Below, piece after piece: positions 19,041-28,555 of a DNA stretch of 64,000 bases. The position numbers and the translations under genes were made by a program. The first letter of the stretch is position 1. Every line of letters begins with the position of its first letter. Under the pieces are notes generated by a model that saw only the letters and a program-made list of their open reading frames with translations, had not been told where the DNA came from and ran no database searches. The DNA is from a virus, in IMG/VR virus record IMGVR_UViG_3300025666_000002, positions 62,001 through 126,000 of that record; one strand, written 5' to 3'.

Positions 19041-20867
19041 TTAAAAAACCACGGGCACAAAACCTGGCATTGGCACTGGACCAATTGGTGTTGGTATACC
19101 ACCAAGGTAGAGTAATTTAAACTCTAATAAATGTAGAGCATATGTAGCTGCAAGTGCAGAAGCGACAGCTATGGCCGGCGGCTGCGTTGCCGGTATTTGT
19201 GAAAAAGTCTGCCCCATGTGCATAGCTCTTCTCAAGTTATTTGCCAGTCGATCTACACTACCATAATAAATTGGAATGTATAGACCACCAAGTGGAGCTG
19301 GAATAAGAGCTGGTAGAGCGGATGGCGAAACCTTAAAAGGCTGTACTAATGTACTATACCAATAAGCAATTGTAGCTAAAGCAAGTTGCTTCCATGGATC
19401 TGTACCATCCTCGGTATTAAATAGACCGTTGTCCATAGATAGACCTGAATAGCACCTGTAGTCAAACGGTAGATCTACAGGCGCTTCTTCACAAGCAGCA
19501 GCATTATTTTCAGCCTGTTCACCTTGCCATTTAACAAACTCAAATAGAGTACCACCGCTAAGAGCTTTAAAGTCTGCAAATGTGCTACTTGAGTTAAAAG
19601 CCCTTAACTGTGGATCTGGTGTTCTAACCCAGTTATTTTTATATTCAGTAACCACATATGTTGATACTACATGTAGCGGTGTTTTCTGCCATCTACTTAG
19701 GATTCTTTGTGTACCATCGGCTAATGTCTCTGTAAATGAAGAAGCATCAATACTACCAGCTGTAAAGGTAGATGGTAAGTAAACTCTTACATCTGGTCTC
19801 CATGAAAAGAAGGCAACAACAGCATCTGTCAATATTTTAGGCCTTTCACTAGGAGATTCTCTATTATAAGAAACTTGGATACGTTTTGGGTTCAATTCCT
19901 TTTCTGGCCTATCATTTCCAAAGGGCCATGGTTTTTGAATTGGATTAACAGCAGGTCTTTTAATTGCAGAGTCGATAGTATCGATATTTACAACATTAGC
20001 AAAAGCACTATACCAGCTAGAAATATCAACAGGATGTGCCGCCATAATAGCATTTCTTACTTTGTTTGAAACGTTATCAATCAACGTTTGCCAGTTATAA
20101 CCAGCAGCTGCAATTCCTGTTTTAACATTGTTATGTACGTTAATATAAGGTGCACTAAAGCCACTGCCTAAATTAACCCCGCTAAAGTTATAGCCTAGGT
20201 ATTCTATTTTACCTAAAGATGAAACCCATTCAAAGAAACTCCAGCGTTCGTTTGGACTGCTTATTTTCTCAAACTGTTGTAAGAGCCTGTTCGCAAACAT
20301 ATCTTCAATCTGAGCCCGTGTGTCGCTGGGCTCAATACAGTGAAACTCGAAATAAGAGAAAGTGTAGAGCCTTGACCCTTCTTCTTCTAAGAACTGACAG
20401 AACTTCTTCTCGCGTTCGGCTTCTAGTTCTTCTTCAGTCGGTGGGTCTGGAATCTCAGTTGACATTTCATCATAAGGCTCAAGAGATTCTTTGCCCTGTT
20501 CTGTAACATTGCCGTCTGCGTCTTTTTGATCTACTAAATAAGGTTCACCATTTCTAAAGATCTGCTCAAAGATTTCACCGTAGGCTTTAATAAAGATTTG
20601 TGCTGCTGGTGATTGAGTGTGTGTTGCACCAAATGGAGTTTGTGCAGTCTTAAGTGCATCTAAATAGAAGCCAGCTAAGGCTTCACCAAAATTCCTGCGG
20701 CCACTTGGTGTTACAAGTGGTACATATGTTTTAACGTTAAAGTTAGCGTTAATCTCAGCGCCTGGTCTATCTTGACCTTTCAGAACTCCTGGTCCACCAG
20801 CATTTGCATCGCCGTTTGCAATGTAACTACTAACGTCTGTTATGAATTTAGGCCATAGTGCTGGCAT
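19041..20867 (-). CDS. 608-residue virion structural protein
   Basis: A Pro/Ala-rich protein whose last 90 residues are hydrophobic (repeated PAxxxP and Gly-Pro patterns ending in PGFVPVVF), with an acidic Glu-rich segment near residues 130-160. The start overlaps the stop of the gp5-like spike gene by one base, so the two are coupled. Placement next to spike and hub suggests a central baseplate or tail-tip protein. No family recognised. Confidence 0.65.
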   Translation of the reverse strand: MPALWPKFITDVSSYIANGDANAGGPGVLKGQDRPGAEINANFNVKTYVPLVTPSGRRNFGEALAGFYLDALKTAQTPFGATHTQSPAAQIFIKAYGEIFEQIFRNGEPYLVDQKDADGNVTEQGKESLEPYDEMSTEIPDPPTEEELEAEREKKFCQFLEEEGSRLYTFSYFEFHCIEPSDTRAQIEDMFANRLLQQFEKISSPNERWSFFEWVSSLGKIEYLGYNFSGVNLGSGFSAPYINVHNNVKTGIAAAGYNWQTLIDNVSNKVRNAIMAAHPVDISSWYSAFANVVNIDTIDSAIKRPAVNPIQKPWPFGNDRPEKELNPKRIQVSYNRESPSERPKILTDAVVAFFSWRPDVRVYLPSTFTAGSIDASSFTETLADGTQRILSRWQKTPLHVVSTYVVTEYKNNWVRTPDPQLRAFNSSSTFADFKALSGGTLFEFVKWQGEQAENNAAACEEAPVDLPFDYRCYSGLSMDNGLFNTEDGTDPWKQLALATIAYWYSTLVQPFKVSPSALPALIPAPLGGLYIPIYYGSVDRLANNLRRAMHMGQTFSQIPATQPPAIAVASALAATYALHLLEFKLLYLGGIPTPIGPVPMPGFVPVVF

Positions 20868-21583
20868 TACTTATTCTTTTGTTGATAGTTAATATGAGTA
20901 GCTGTAAGTTCTCCAACGGTAACTGGTGTTGGCGGCATTGGTGGGCCGCTAGGACCAACTCCAGTTGGGTGGATGTGTGTATTATAGTCATCCAATAGTT
21001 TTTGTAACCAGTCTTGTAAGGATTGACCACGCACCGCAGGTTCAGTCTCATCTGCTCCACCTTCACCTTCATTTGAGATAAAAATGTCACCACAGTCTAA
21101 GAACATCTTAGCATCAGTTGAGATCTTAATAAAACCCTCTTCGTCGATCTGAATCATCGGCCTCTCTTTGGCTCCAGAGCCACGCGTAATCACAAGACCA
21201 TCTTCCGGTGAGTGATATATCCTTAAATTTCTTTCAGCGTCGTAGACTAGGCTTATAACATCTTGTGGTGCGTCTGAGGCCTCAAGAACATCAGTCTTAA
21301 GGTCATCATTCTGATCTACTTGAAACCAGTATTCTGGGTGATAGATGTTACCATTATCAAAACGAACTGCAACAATATCACCAACTCTAGGTACGTGATG
21401 TGAACCTACAGCATCTCTGTTCATTGGTGTTGCCCATGGGATAGCATCGTCTGTTAACTGATCAAATTTACCAAAGACTTTGACACGGCACCTGCCTTTT
21501 AGAAGTGGGTCTTCGTTAACCACAACTTCACCAAGCCAATGCGCATCTCTAAGATTATCTCTATAAAGTTCATTGTTATTCAT
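20867..21583 (-). CDS. gp5/gpV-like baseplate spike protein with OB fold
   Basis: Residues 15-95 show the OB fold of baseplate puncturing proteins (WLGEVVVNEDPLLKGRCRVK, then AIPWATPMNRDAVG and VGDIVAVRFDNG). The C-terminal part includes NTHIHPTGVGPSGPPMPPTP, a motif common at the end of spike/PAAR-associated proteins. At 238 residues it lacks the lysozyme domain of T4 gp5, so any peptidoglycan hydrolase must be elsewhere. It overlaps the 434-residue gene upstream by 8 bases. The family call is secure. Confidence 0.85.
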   Translation of the reverse strand: MNNNELYRDNLRDAHWLGEVVVNEDPLLKGRCRVKVFGKFDQLTDDAIPWATPMNRDAVGSHHVPRVGDIVAVRFDNGNIYHPEYWFQVDQNDDLKTDVLEASDAPQDVISLVYDAERNLRIYHSPEDGLVITRGSGAKERPMIQIDEEGFIKISTDAKMFLDCGDIFISNEGEGGADETEPAVRGQSLQDWLQKLLDDYNTHIHPTGVGPSGPPMPPTPVTVGELTATHINYQQKNK

Positions 21584-22880
21584 GTACGTTCTGGTTTAAG
21601 TTGCCATCTGGACTACTGTCTACTCCTGGCTCGTATATTCTTTCGTTAATTGGTCCTTGTGAACTATCTATCGCATTTTCTGGATAGATCTTTTTTGGAG
21701 TTATTACATCGTTACCGTTTCCACCTGAAGGCTGGTTAAACTGATTAAATAATTGTCCAGCTGCGTTGGCTATACCGTTTAAACTAGCTGCGTTTATTGC
21801 ATCTTGGATTGTAGATCCTGCGTTAATCCCGTGTACATTACCAAGTAGAAGACGCGCAAGTGCACCTTCAACTACAGAGTTAGCGAGTTGCCCAAGTTGC
21901 CCTGTTAACAGAGAACCATGTGCATTACCTAAAGCACCTCTATCACCTGGAAGTCCACCTAGTATATTTGTTACACCAGCAATAGCACCATCTAATTGAT
22001 CTTTTGCCCTATCTTTAAGCTTATCAATAGGGTTAATAGGGTCAAATGGATTATATGCCTCTAATCTAGGATCAGGATCTCTTTGGAACGCTATACTGTT
22101 TTCTTGGTTAGCGTTTAAGTTTGCACCATACCTTTGCGACTGCTGTTCAGCGGTATTCCAGTGTATAATAATCTTAGACTTTGCCATTTCTGGCGATTTA
22201 CTCAGACTGGCAAACATATCACTAGTAGATTCTATATCGAATTCACAGTGGCCTAATCTAGTTACAAAAAGAGGTTTAGCGTCAACGGCCATCTCAGCGT
22301 TAGTAGCGTTATCGGGGTTAGTTTCGTCTGGATTTCTAATCTCAGTCCTTGAAGTATCTTTATTTTTTGAATTTAAAAGTCCTGCGACAGTTGTTTGTTG
22401 AAAGCCTCTAACTTCAGTTACCCACACGTCCAACTGAAAATGGCGTAAATTCTTAGGTATTACTTCAACCCATCTGTTAAAATCAAATGCAGCTCTTTTG
22501 TATAAATCAATCAGAGTAGCAGCAGTAAGTTCAATATTCTCTAGACACTCAATTTCCAGCGATGGCGACTCAGCACCTCGCCATGGATCTTCCATCTTAT
22601 TGTACTTTCTAGTATTCTCAAGTCCGGATACGCTTTGCCAAAACCAAGGCAGTTCTGTATTAACCTTCTTTAAAAGTTTAACAAAACGAGCTAATAGATC
22701 AGCTCTTTCAGTATCTTTAACTACATTTCTTAAATATTCCTCGGCAACACCTGATAGTAATGGTGAATTTTCTCGAGAAGTATCAAACAAAAGGAAGAAG
22801 CTCAAGTAAGTCGGATCCTCATTGATCTTCCTTAATTGAGTTGTCTTTCTAAATTCGTTTATCTTACCAAAGTCTGCCAT
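21576..22880 (-). CDS. Baseplate/tail-tube-like structural protein
   Basis: The N-terminal 170 residues are helical and end with HFQLDVWVTEVRGFQ. The middle has an RLGHCEFDIESTSDMFASL strand (about residues 210-230), similar in pattern to tail-tube and tube-initiator proteins. The C-terminal 170 residues are low-complexity Gly/Asn/Ala. It lies between hub and spike genes. A tube-initiator or hub-adaptor role (gp48/gp54 type) is possible but not shown. Confidence 0.6.
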   Translation of the reverse strand: MADFGKINEFRKTTQLRKINEDPTYLSFFLLFDTSRENSPLLSGVAEEYLRNVVKDTERADLLARFVKLLKKVNTELPWFWQSVSGLENTRKYNKMEDPWRGAESPSLEIECLENIELTAATLIDLYKRAAFDFNRWVEVIPKNLRHFQLDVWVTEVRGFQQTTVAGLLNSKNKDTSRTEIRNPDETNPDNATNAEMAVDAKPLFVTRLGHCEFDIESTSDMFASLSKSPEMAKSKIIIHWNTAEQQSQRYGANLNANQENSIAFQRDPDPRLEAYNPFDPINPIDKLKDRAKDQLDGAIAGVTNILGGLPGDRGALGNAHGSLLTGQLGQLANSVVEGALARLLLGNVHGINAGSTIQDAINAASLNGIANAAGQLFNQFNQPSGGNGNDVITPKKIYPENAIDSSQGPINERIYEPGVDSSPDGNLNQNVHE

Positions 22881-22885
22881 GTACT

Positions 22886-22893
22886 ATATATTC
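22886..22893 (-). promoter_or_regulatory. Late-box variant AATATATA close to ATG
   Basis: The minus strand reads GAATATATAGTAC immediately before the ATG of the 434-residue gene, so the box ends about five bases before the start codon. The variant and the short spacing make it a weaker candidate. Confidence 0.25.
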
Positions 22894-24414
22894 TTATTCT
22901 GCGTAGTTAGTAAAACCACCTGGCCATTCTCTTCTAATAAGAGTAACCTCTTGTACTATTCCACCTTTATCAATGTTGTATTTATAGTTAATATTCTCAA
23001 TTACGTAAAAACCGCTTAAGAATCTGTTAACTACCTGGTCTGGTTTAGAATCTTCATTATCTTCTTCAGCAACACCCGGATCTATATCCAAAAACTTATC
23101 AGAAAAACCTTGTTCATCTAAAAACTTATTGTACTTGAGCATTGCCGCAACACGCTCTTTATTGTATTCGTAAATAAGAATTGGAATCTTCTGGTACTTA
23201 TAGATCGATGGGTTAAAAGATTCTAGAGAGACTTTAAGTTTAACCTTTTCTATCTCAGCTAAGTTTTGCGCCTGGTGTAATTTAGCAAAATTTAAGCTTG
23301 GATGTACGTTACCAATATCACCTTCTCCAACATCCTGTCTACCAATATATTTATGCTTCTTATGAGTGTCATATCTATCCTCGTTACGCCTGCCTTTTAG
23401 AGGCTCTTCATAGTCCATCATTTCCTCTGAGTTCAAGGCTTCTATTGTAAATTCTTGAAATCTTTCACCGGCTTCTGAGTTATCATCATAAATAACAACG
23501 TCTCTAGTATAACCATATGCTGTACTTATATCATTAGCATTATTTACTAGATTAAAAGCACCGATAAACATATTTGTACCTTTACTGTTTCTGTGGTTTG
23601 TAAGTATTAAAGGTGCTTCAATATCATCACTTTCTTCAGGTGTTTCTTTATCCTCTGCCGTGCTGTATATTGCTGATGCAAAAGAGGCCTGTAAATCATC
23701 TATCGGTGGATTAGGAGAATTAAAAACCCTATTCACATCAACATAGGTTAAATAATAGTATTGATCTATATAAAACCTTTGAAATGAGTCGTCTGAAATA
23801 TAAGAGGTGTCTACTGTTTCTTTAATAAAATCTAGAGTAGATGTATATGCTTGTATTCTAATTTGAGCATCGTCAGTGTTTTCGATGTTTGTAGCTAAGC
23901 CTAGCTGTAAATCTCTAGCAACTTCTTCTAGATGATCTAACGAACCTGCAGCATCAAAACTTCTACACTCTTCGCTGTAAAGCCTTGGTACTTTAGCTGT
24001 CCCAACTACGGTAATTGCATTAAAATCACCTTCACTGGCCTGTTTACTAGTAATGCTCGTAATGTCAAAATCCATGTGAATACTCTTAAACGTAGAAGAG
24101 TTTTTACTAGTTAACAATATTGTAATCACATCGCCATCTCTTGGAAATGAATCAACACCAAATGTATTTTTTCTGTCAACTAAGCGGATCCTCATCTCAG
24201 GCAAAAATCCAGAGTTATCTAATGAGAAACTCTGTATGTCTTTCTGCATGAATTGATAATTATTTAGGAGCACAAATGGTAAATCAACACCAATAGCTTT
24301 AGTCTGGCGATCTGCACCACCATCTTCTTCAGCCTCACCTAGCCCCTCAATCTCAATTGCAGTAGGCATAATTGCCGGTTCAACGACCGCTAATATGTTA
24401 TTGTCTAGATTCAT
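22894..24414 (-). CDS. Baseplate hub protein, gp27/VgrG-like
   Basis: Residues 45-120 carry the hub-type beta-barrel opening (LPFVLLNNYQF, IQSFSLDNSGFLPEMRIRL, PRDGDVITILL). A second barrel near residues 370-490 includes VKLKVSLESFNPSIYKYQKI and ends with FLSGFYVIENINY and a KGGIVQEVTLIRR strand, the usual end of gp27/gpD-like hubs. A trimer of this protein would hold the gp5-like spike encoded just downstream. The family call is good, although the protein is longer than T4 gp27. Confidence 0.75.
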   Translation of the reverse strand: MNLDNNILAVVEPAIMPTAIEIEGLGEAEEDGGADRQTKAIGVDLPFVLLNNYQFMQKDIQSFSLDNSGFLPEMRIRLVDRKNTFGVDSFPRDGDVITILLTSKNSSTFKSIHMDFDITSITSKQASEGDFNAITVVGTAKVPRLYSEECRSFDAAGSLDHLEEVARDLQLGLATNIENTDDAQIRIQAYTSTLDFIKETVDTSYISDDSFQRFYIDQYYYLTYVDVNRVFNSPNPPIDDLQASFASAIYSTAEDKETPEESDDIEAPLILTNHRNSKGTNMFIGAFNLVNNANDISTAYGYTRDVVIYDDNSEAGERFQEFTIEALNSEEMMDYEEPLKGRRNEDRYDTHKKHKYIGRQDVGEGDIGNVHPSLNFAKLHQAQNLAEIEKVKLKVSLESFNPSIYKYQKIPILIYEYNKERVAAMLKYNKFLDEQGFSDKFLDIDPGVAEEDNEDSKPDQVVNRFLSGFYVIENINYKYNIDKGGIVQEVTLIRREWPGGFTNYAE

Positions 24415-24420
24415 AATTTA

Positions 24421-25425
24421 TTATTGACCACATGGAGCTGTACTACCAGTGCCGCTAGTGCCATTTCCGCCACCAGTGCCGCTAGTGCCATTTCCGCCAT
24501 CGTTTTGGTTATCTCCATACTCGTCTGCTGAAGTACCGCTAGTGCCATTTCCGCCACCAGTGCCATTTCCGCCACCAGTGCCGCTAGTGCCATTTCCGCC
24601 ACCAGTGCCATTTCCGCCACCAGTGCCATTTCCATCGCCACCATTTCTTAATTTATCAAAATAGAGCTGACTTTCAAAGCTACCTTGTATAGAACCGTTC
24701 GGATCTCCATATTCACCGTAGAGTGAGCCTGCAACTTCTTGTGCAACATCCGGGTTAACAGCAACCCAAGAGCCACCAGTCCAGCTCCATACTCCACCTG
24801 GAATCTTCTCAAATTGAGAGCCTGTGTTTTCACCGCCAATTGTAATTGTATCTCCTAGAAGATCTGTGTTAATCTCATCACCTGAATCTGCATCAAGATT
24901 TCTATTAATAGCATCAACTACAGCATCGGTTTGTGCTTGAGCACCCATTCTAATCTGAGAGCCCACATATTCATAATTCTTTTTACCAACCGGTATTACA
25001 TTCGGTGGCAACAGATTATCTTTACCATATTTCTTCTTTAAAGCATCAAGTCTACGCTGGTCCTTTTTGCTCAAGCGTTTACCTGAAATAAACTGTAGTT
25101 TAACAGGATTATTTGTAGCATCAAATTCTTTCGGTCTTTCTAGCTTGTAGAAGGGAGCGTTTGCATGTGGAATTTCTAAGACATCACCTTCGTTAATTGA
25201 AAATGGATCTGAAATAGAGTTCCATTTTAAGATCATATCAAGCTTACTCTGATTTCCATAATACTTCAATGCAATTAGATCTGGCCTTGCAGCTTGATCA
25301 GCATTAACAACATGCTCTGGATTAAGCAGTGTAATGTTTTCCTTGTTAGCAAAGATCATAGTTGGTTGTGTTAGGATATACCTAATACCATCAGATGTTT
25401 TATTTATAAATGTCTTTAAATTCAT
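24421..25425 (-). CDS. gp53/LysM-type baseplate protein with Gly-Asn-Thr tail
   Basis: Residues 45-90 form a LysM-like fold: RPDLIALKYYGNQSKLDMIL, then NSISDPFSINEGDVLEIP. This is the pattern of T4 gp53 and P2 gpX, which join neighbouring wedges. From about residue 260 the protein turns into a repetitive Gly-Gly-Asn-Gly-Thr/Ser tail of some 70 residues, unusual for this family. The start overlaps nothing, and the gene lies two bases after the 588-residue gene. The LysM part is well supported; the tail's role is unknown. Confidence 0.75.
   Translation of the reverse strand: MNLKTFINKTSDGIRYILTQPTMIFANKENITLLNPEHVVNADQAARPDLIALKYYGNQSKLDMILKWNSISDPFSINEGDVLEIPHANAPFYKLERPKEFDATNNPVKLQFISGKRLSKKDQRRLDALKKKYGKDNLLPPNVIPVGKKNYEYVGSQIRMGAQAQTDAVVDAINRNLDADSGDEINTDLLGDTITIGGENTGSQFEKIPGGVWSWTGGSWVAVNPDVAQEVAGSLYGEYGDPNGSIQGSFESQLYFDKLRNGGDGNGTGGGNGTGGGNGTSGTGGGNGTGGGNGTSGTSADEYGDNQNDGGNGTSGTGGGNGTSGTGSTAPCGQ
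24436..24645 (-). repeat. Gly-Asn-Gly-Thr coding repeat tract
   Basis: Irregular tandem copies of 9- to 27-base units built from GTGCCATTTCCGCCACCA (plus strand) and GCTAGTGCC encode the flexible C-terminal tail of the LysM-type protein. The near identity of units suggests ongoing expansion and contraction. Confidence 0.85.
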
Positions 25426-25427
25426 AA

Positions 25428-27194
25428 TTATCCAGCTGACATGTCAGACAATTTTTGTATAGCGTCTTCGCTAAAGCCTTGAGCTAGTCTATCTTTATTT
25501 CCATATGCAGATACATTTACAAGATTGTCTATGTCTCCACCATATTCTGGCTGTAGATACATTCTACCTTTTCCAGCATTAAACATACTCTCAATCTCAC
25601 CCTTATCGCGCATTCTAGCAGGTTTAAGTGTAATTTCAACCTTTAGTTTAGAAGGAAAATCTTCATAACCAAACGGCCCTTCAAATGAGAAGCTAGAATC
25701 AGTACACGCAAGATTACCAACCATCATAATCGGGTTCAGTGGATTACCGATAGTTAAATGCCACTGCCCAGTAGGGTCTCCGGTTAAAAGTGAGTTAACA
25801 ATCGCGCCACCCTGTGGCCCATTAAATAATTTCATAAGACCACCACCAATAACGTTATTTAAGATCTTAGAGTCTCCAAGATTACCTGTTTCAAATGCTT
25901 TAGATATATCAGCAAAACCTGTAGAAACAGCATTGCTCAGTTGACTACCTAGGCCTTTTAAGAAGCCCTCATAATCACCAGATCTTAGTAGTTCATAGTC
26001 ACCAAATGGTTTACCAAGAGAACCACTACCAGTATACCTAACAGCACCACCCCAGAAAGGAGCATTATTGTATGTCAACGCTAGTAAGTTTGCCATACTG
26101 TCCATAAAAGCAACCTTAGGACTTGTGTTACCATAACCACGTAAATCATAGTGAAAAGTTAATTTAAACTCTTGTTCAAATTTTAAACCCTGCTCTCTAG
26201 CCATAATGTTTTTAATTACATTAAGAGGACCATAAACAGTGTTTGGATATGTCTCCTTAAGTGGGTCAAATCCACCACCTTGTGCGTTTGCACGTTGTGT
26301 TTGATCTGCATTGTAACCGTTTATACCATTTTCAATAGCCTGGAAAATAGGGCTACCATCAATCATTGCACCAACAGCACCTCTATTCTTCTTACCAGCC
26401 TGAATAGTTTGAACTGCAGATTCTTCTTCTTTCCATGGTATACCAACGTTAAACTTAAGGATTTCTTTTAGATCGTTACCCAATGCAGGACTCAACCAAG
26501 TAATCGCACGTGCTATATCCGGCTGAGTAACATCAATGGGTTCGCCGTCAGGCCCCATTTGCCTAGGCGCAATGAGGTCATCAGCAATTGGATAACCAAA
26601 ACGTCTTAGAGTCACCATGTAATTATTAGAAATTTGACCATAGTGTTCACATTGTATAAAGTCAGTCAAGCTATACTTAAAAGCTAAAGAATCAATATTA
26701 TTAGAATATTGTACAATATTGTTAGCAGTAGGTGCAATATATGGTGAAGTTGAGTTAACAACCGTGCTATACTTGTCAGAAACTTCAGAACCTTGTGAGT
26801 TTTCACTTAAACCACTTATGTTCTTGTACTTAAAAAGAGTCCATTTATTAAAGTGTGATCTAACAGCTTCACCTTCATGAATACCCTCAGTTCTGCTATC
26901 ACCTTCCGGTGCTTTATACTTTCTACTCTGGACTAATGTTTTACCATAAACACTAGTATATTCTGTAGGTGTTGGTTCTTCTTCAACAGTAGTATTACCC
27001 TGAGTTACTGGCTCTGGCTCTGGCTCTGGCTCAGTATAACCATATAATATATTTTCAGGTGTTTCTTGAAAAAGATACCACTGGTCATCCGCGCCTTTAA
27101 ATGGCGGAGAAGCAAAAGTTTCCTCTTGCACACCAGTCTCTATAACTTCAAATTGTATTTTAGGTCCGAGTTTCCCTAGATATTGGTAAGCCAT
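25428..27194 (-). CDS. 588-residue baseplate/tail-tube-cap-like protein
   Basis: An N-terminal beta region is followed by a Pro/Glu repeat (EPEPEPE) near residue 60, and a central segment contains FKLTFHYDLRGYGNTSPKVA. The C-terminal 120 residues hold GQWHLTIGNPLNPIMMVGNL and LKVEITLKPARMRDKGEIE, resembling tube/baseplate proteins that cap the tail tube. It is first in the late baseplate group after a GATATATA box. A gp48/gp54-type function is an inference. Confidence 0.65.
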   Translation of the reverse strand: MAYQYLGKLGPKIQFEVIETGVQEETFASPPFKGADDQWYLFQETPENILYGYTEPEPEPEPVTQGNTTVEEEPTPTEYTSVYGKTLVQSRKYKAPEGDSRTEGIHEGEAVRSHFNKWTLFKYKNISGLSENSQGSEVSDKYSTVVNSTSPYIAPTANNIVQYSNNIDSLAFKYSLTDFIQCEHYGQISNNYMVTLRRFGYPIADDLIAPRQMGPDGEPIDVTQPDIARAITWLSPALGNDLKEILKFNVGIPWKEEESAVQTIQAGKKNRGAVGAMIDGSPIFQAIENGINGYNADQTQRANAQGGGFDPLKETYPNTVYGPLNVIKNIMAREQGLKFEQEFKLTFHYDLRGYGNTSPKVAFMDSMANLLALTYNNAPFWGGAVRYTGSGSLGKPFGDYELLRSGDYEGFLKGLGSQLSNAVSTGFADISKAFETGNLGDSKILNNVIGGGLMKLFNGPQGGAIVNSLLTGDPTGQWHLTIGNPLNPIMMVGNLACTDSSFSFEGPFGYEDFPSKLKVEITLKPARMRDKGEIESMFNAGKGRMYLQPEYGGDIDNLVNVSAYGNKDRLAQGFSEDAIQKLSDMSAG

Positions 27195-27215
27195 TAAATC
27201 ACTATTCTTTTTTTA

Positions 27216-27223
27216 TATATATC
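27216..27223 (-). promoter_or_regulatory. Candidate late promoter box GATATATA
   Basis: The octamer lies 22 bases before the 588-residue baseplate gene, followed by an A-rich leader. It is a clear copy of the motif at about the usual distance. Confidence 0.45.
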
Positions 27224-27232
27224 CAGCTCTAC

Positions 27233-27838
27233 TTAAACCCACTCAGAGTTGTCCATCTCAGATGTATCTGGGCGGTAAAGCAATTCGTCTACCCAGTCTT
27301 TTTGCTTAGGGTATCTATCTCCTAAAAACTTCTCTAGTGCTTTAATGTATTCACCTCGAGTATGGAAATAGTATGGGCCTTTAGAATAGACCGTACGATT
27401 AACTAGTTCATAGAGTTCTTTCAGTTTTAACTCAATATGAAAGGATTGGATATTATTGAAGAGCTCTTCTTGTTCTGCTCTAGTCCTTGTGCAAAAGACA
27501 GAGTCAACAACAATCATGTATTTTTGCCAGTTCTGGCCACCAAAGACCTCATCTTCTAAGATCTTTACTTTAGAATAGTTTTCACGTTTAAGGTTGATCT
27601 TTGTGTCGTGGCCTTCAAAGTCTCTAATGAATCGGCCACCAAACAGATTCTGCTTTAAAAAGTAGATTTGATCGTAGAACTTAAGTACTTTAATCTGATA
27701 CTGTGGATTGATGTCGTCGAACTTGACGTCATAAATGATAGCTCTGACTGGGAAAAGTACGTTTGGTTTTTGTGTAGTTGAGATTAGCGCATGTATCTTT
27801 TCACCTTTTGCAAAAAGTTTGTGCTTAATCATTGTCAA
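27233..27838 (-). CDS. Conserved phage-type protein of unknown function
   Basis: A 201-residue Lys/Tyr/Phe-rich globular protein with no recognised motif. It overlaps the preceding gene's end by 14 bases. The position directly before the baseplate operon suggests a tail-assembly factor, but nothing in the sequence proves it. Confidence 0.6.
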   Translation of the reverse strand: MTMIKHKLFAKGEKIHALISTTQKPNVLFPVRAIIYDVKFDDINPQYQIKVLKFYDQIYFLKQNLFGGRFIRDFEGHDTKINLKRENYSKVKILEDEVFGGQNWQKYMIVVDSVFCTRTRAEQEELFNNIQSFHIELKLKELYELVNRTVYSKGPYYFHTRGEYIKALEKFLGDRYPKQKDWVDELLYRPDTSEMDNSEWV

Positions 27839-28232
27839 TGAATTTTACATTGTTAAATTTACTTAAGACGCCCTGCTTTGGGTAATCAGATCTGTTAATC
27901 ACAGTTAGATTAAGCTCTATCTCAGAATCAAAGAGCCCAGACATAAAATCATGAACACCGGTGACTGAATCTTGATCTAAGTTGTTAAACATATAGGCTA
28001 TAGAAAAGTCATCAGACTCACTCTCTATTTTAGAGTTGAGTGCTCTCATAATCATTTTACGGATATAAAGCGTAATGATAACATCAGAAGGCTCCTCGTT
28101 ATACGGATCACTCTTCATCAGTCTATTAAAAATATCGGAATAAGATATTGCTAAGTCATGACCATTAGACCTATACAATTTATCAAACTCCGTTCTAGTT
28201 TTACACCAAACGCATTCTATCCTAAAATTCAT
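27825..28232 (-). CDS. Hypothetical protein, possible baseplate-hub assembly factor
   Basis: A 135-residue acidic protein with a CVWCKT segment near the N-terminus. It touches the preceding gene (one-base overlap) and overlaps the next by 14 bases. Small chaperone-like proteins occupy this place in T4 (gp26/gp51), but no similarity was recognised by eye. Confidence 0.55.
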   Translation of the reverse strand: MNFRIECVWCKTRTEFDKLYRSNGHDLAISYSDIFNRLMKSDPYNEEPSDVIITLYIRKMIMRALNSKIESESDDFSIAYMFNNLDQDSVTGVHDFMSGLFDSEIELNLTVINRSDYPKQGVLSKFNNVKFIDND

Positions 28233-28552
28233 TACTTTAATTGCGTAGAGAGTCTATCAATTTCAGCTTCTAGCTGCTTGATTCTCTCCTTTGTTTCTTT
28301 GATCGACGGGTTGTATTTAGCACCCCATTCAGTTTTAGCACTGAACATATGCTTGTCGATTTCAGTTCCTGTTTCTAGCCCTAGATCCAAGATAATGTCT
28401 TGGACCAGGTTGACTAGGTTTATTCTTTCTTCGTCGTTGTCTAAATCATAGACAACTCGAGACACATGTTCTTCTCCGCCACCGTTAACGTTATCATCAA
28501 CTACATACTTGATGACCCCGTTATCAGCAGGTTCAATGCTAACTGTAATCAT
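28232..28552 (-). CDS. Hypothetical 106-residue protein with C-terminal coiled coil
   Basis: The first 60 residues are beta-type and Asp/Val-rich. The last 30 (ETKERIKQLEAEIDRLSTQL) form a clear heptad coiled coil. It is coupled by one base to the downstream gene. Function unknown. Confidence 0.6.
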   Translation of the reverse strand: MITVSIEPADNGVIKYVVDDNVNGGGEEHVSRVVYDLDNDEERINLVNLVQDIILDLGLETGTEIDKHMFSAKTEWGAKYNPSIKETKERIKQLEAEIDRLSTQLK

Positions 28553-28555
28553 ATC

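Noticed and set aside
24411-24664. Met-Ala-Leu-Val and Pro-Phe-Pro repeat ORFs in other frames
   Set aside because: They are alternate-frame readings of the repeat tract in the LysM-type gene and have no independent start context.
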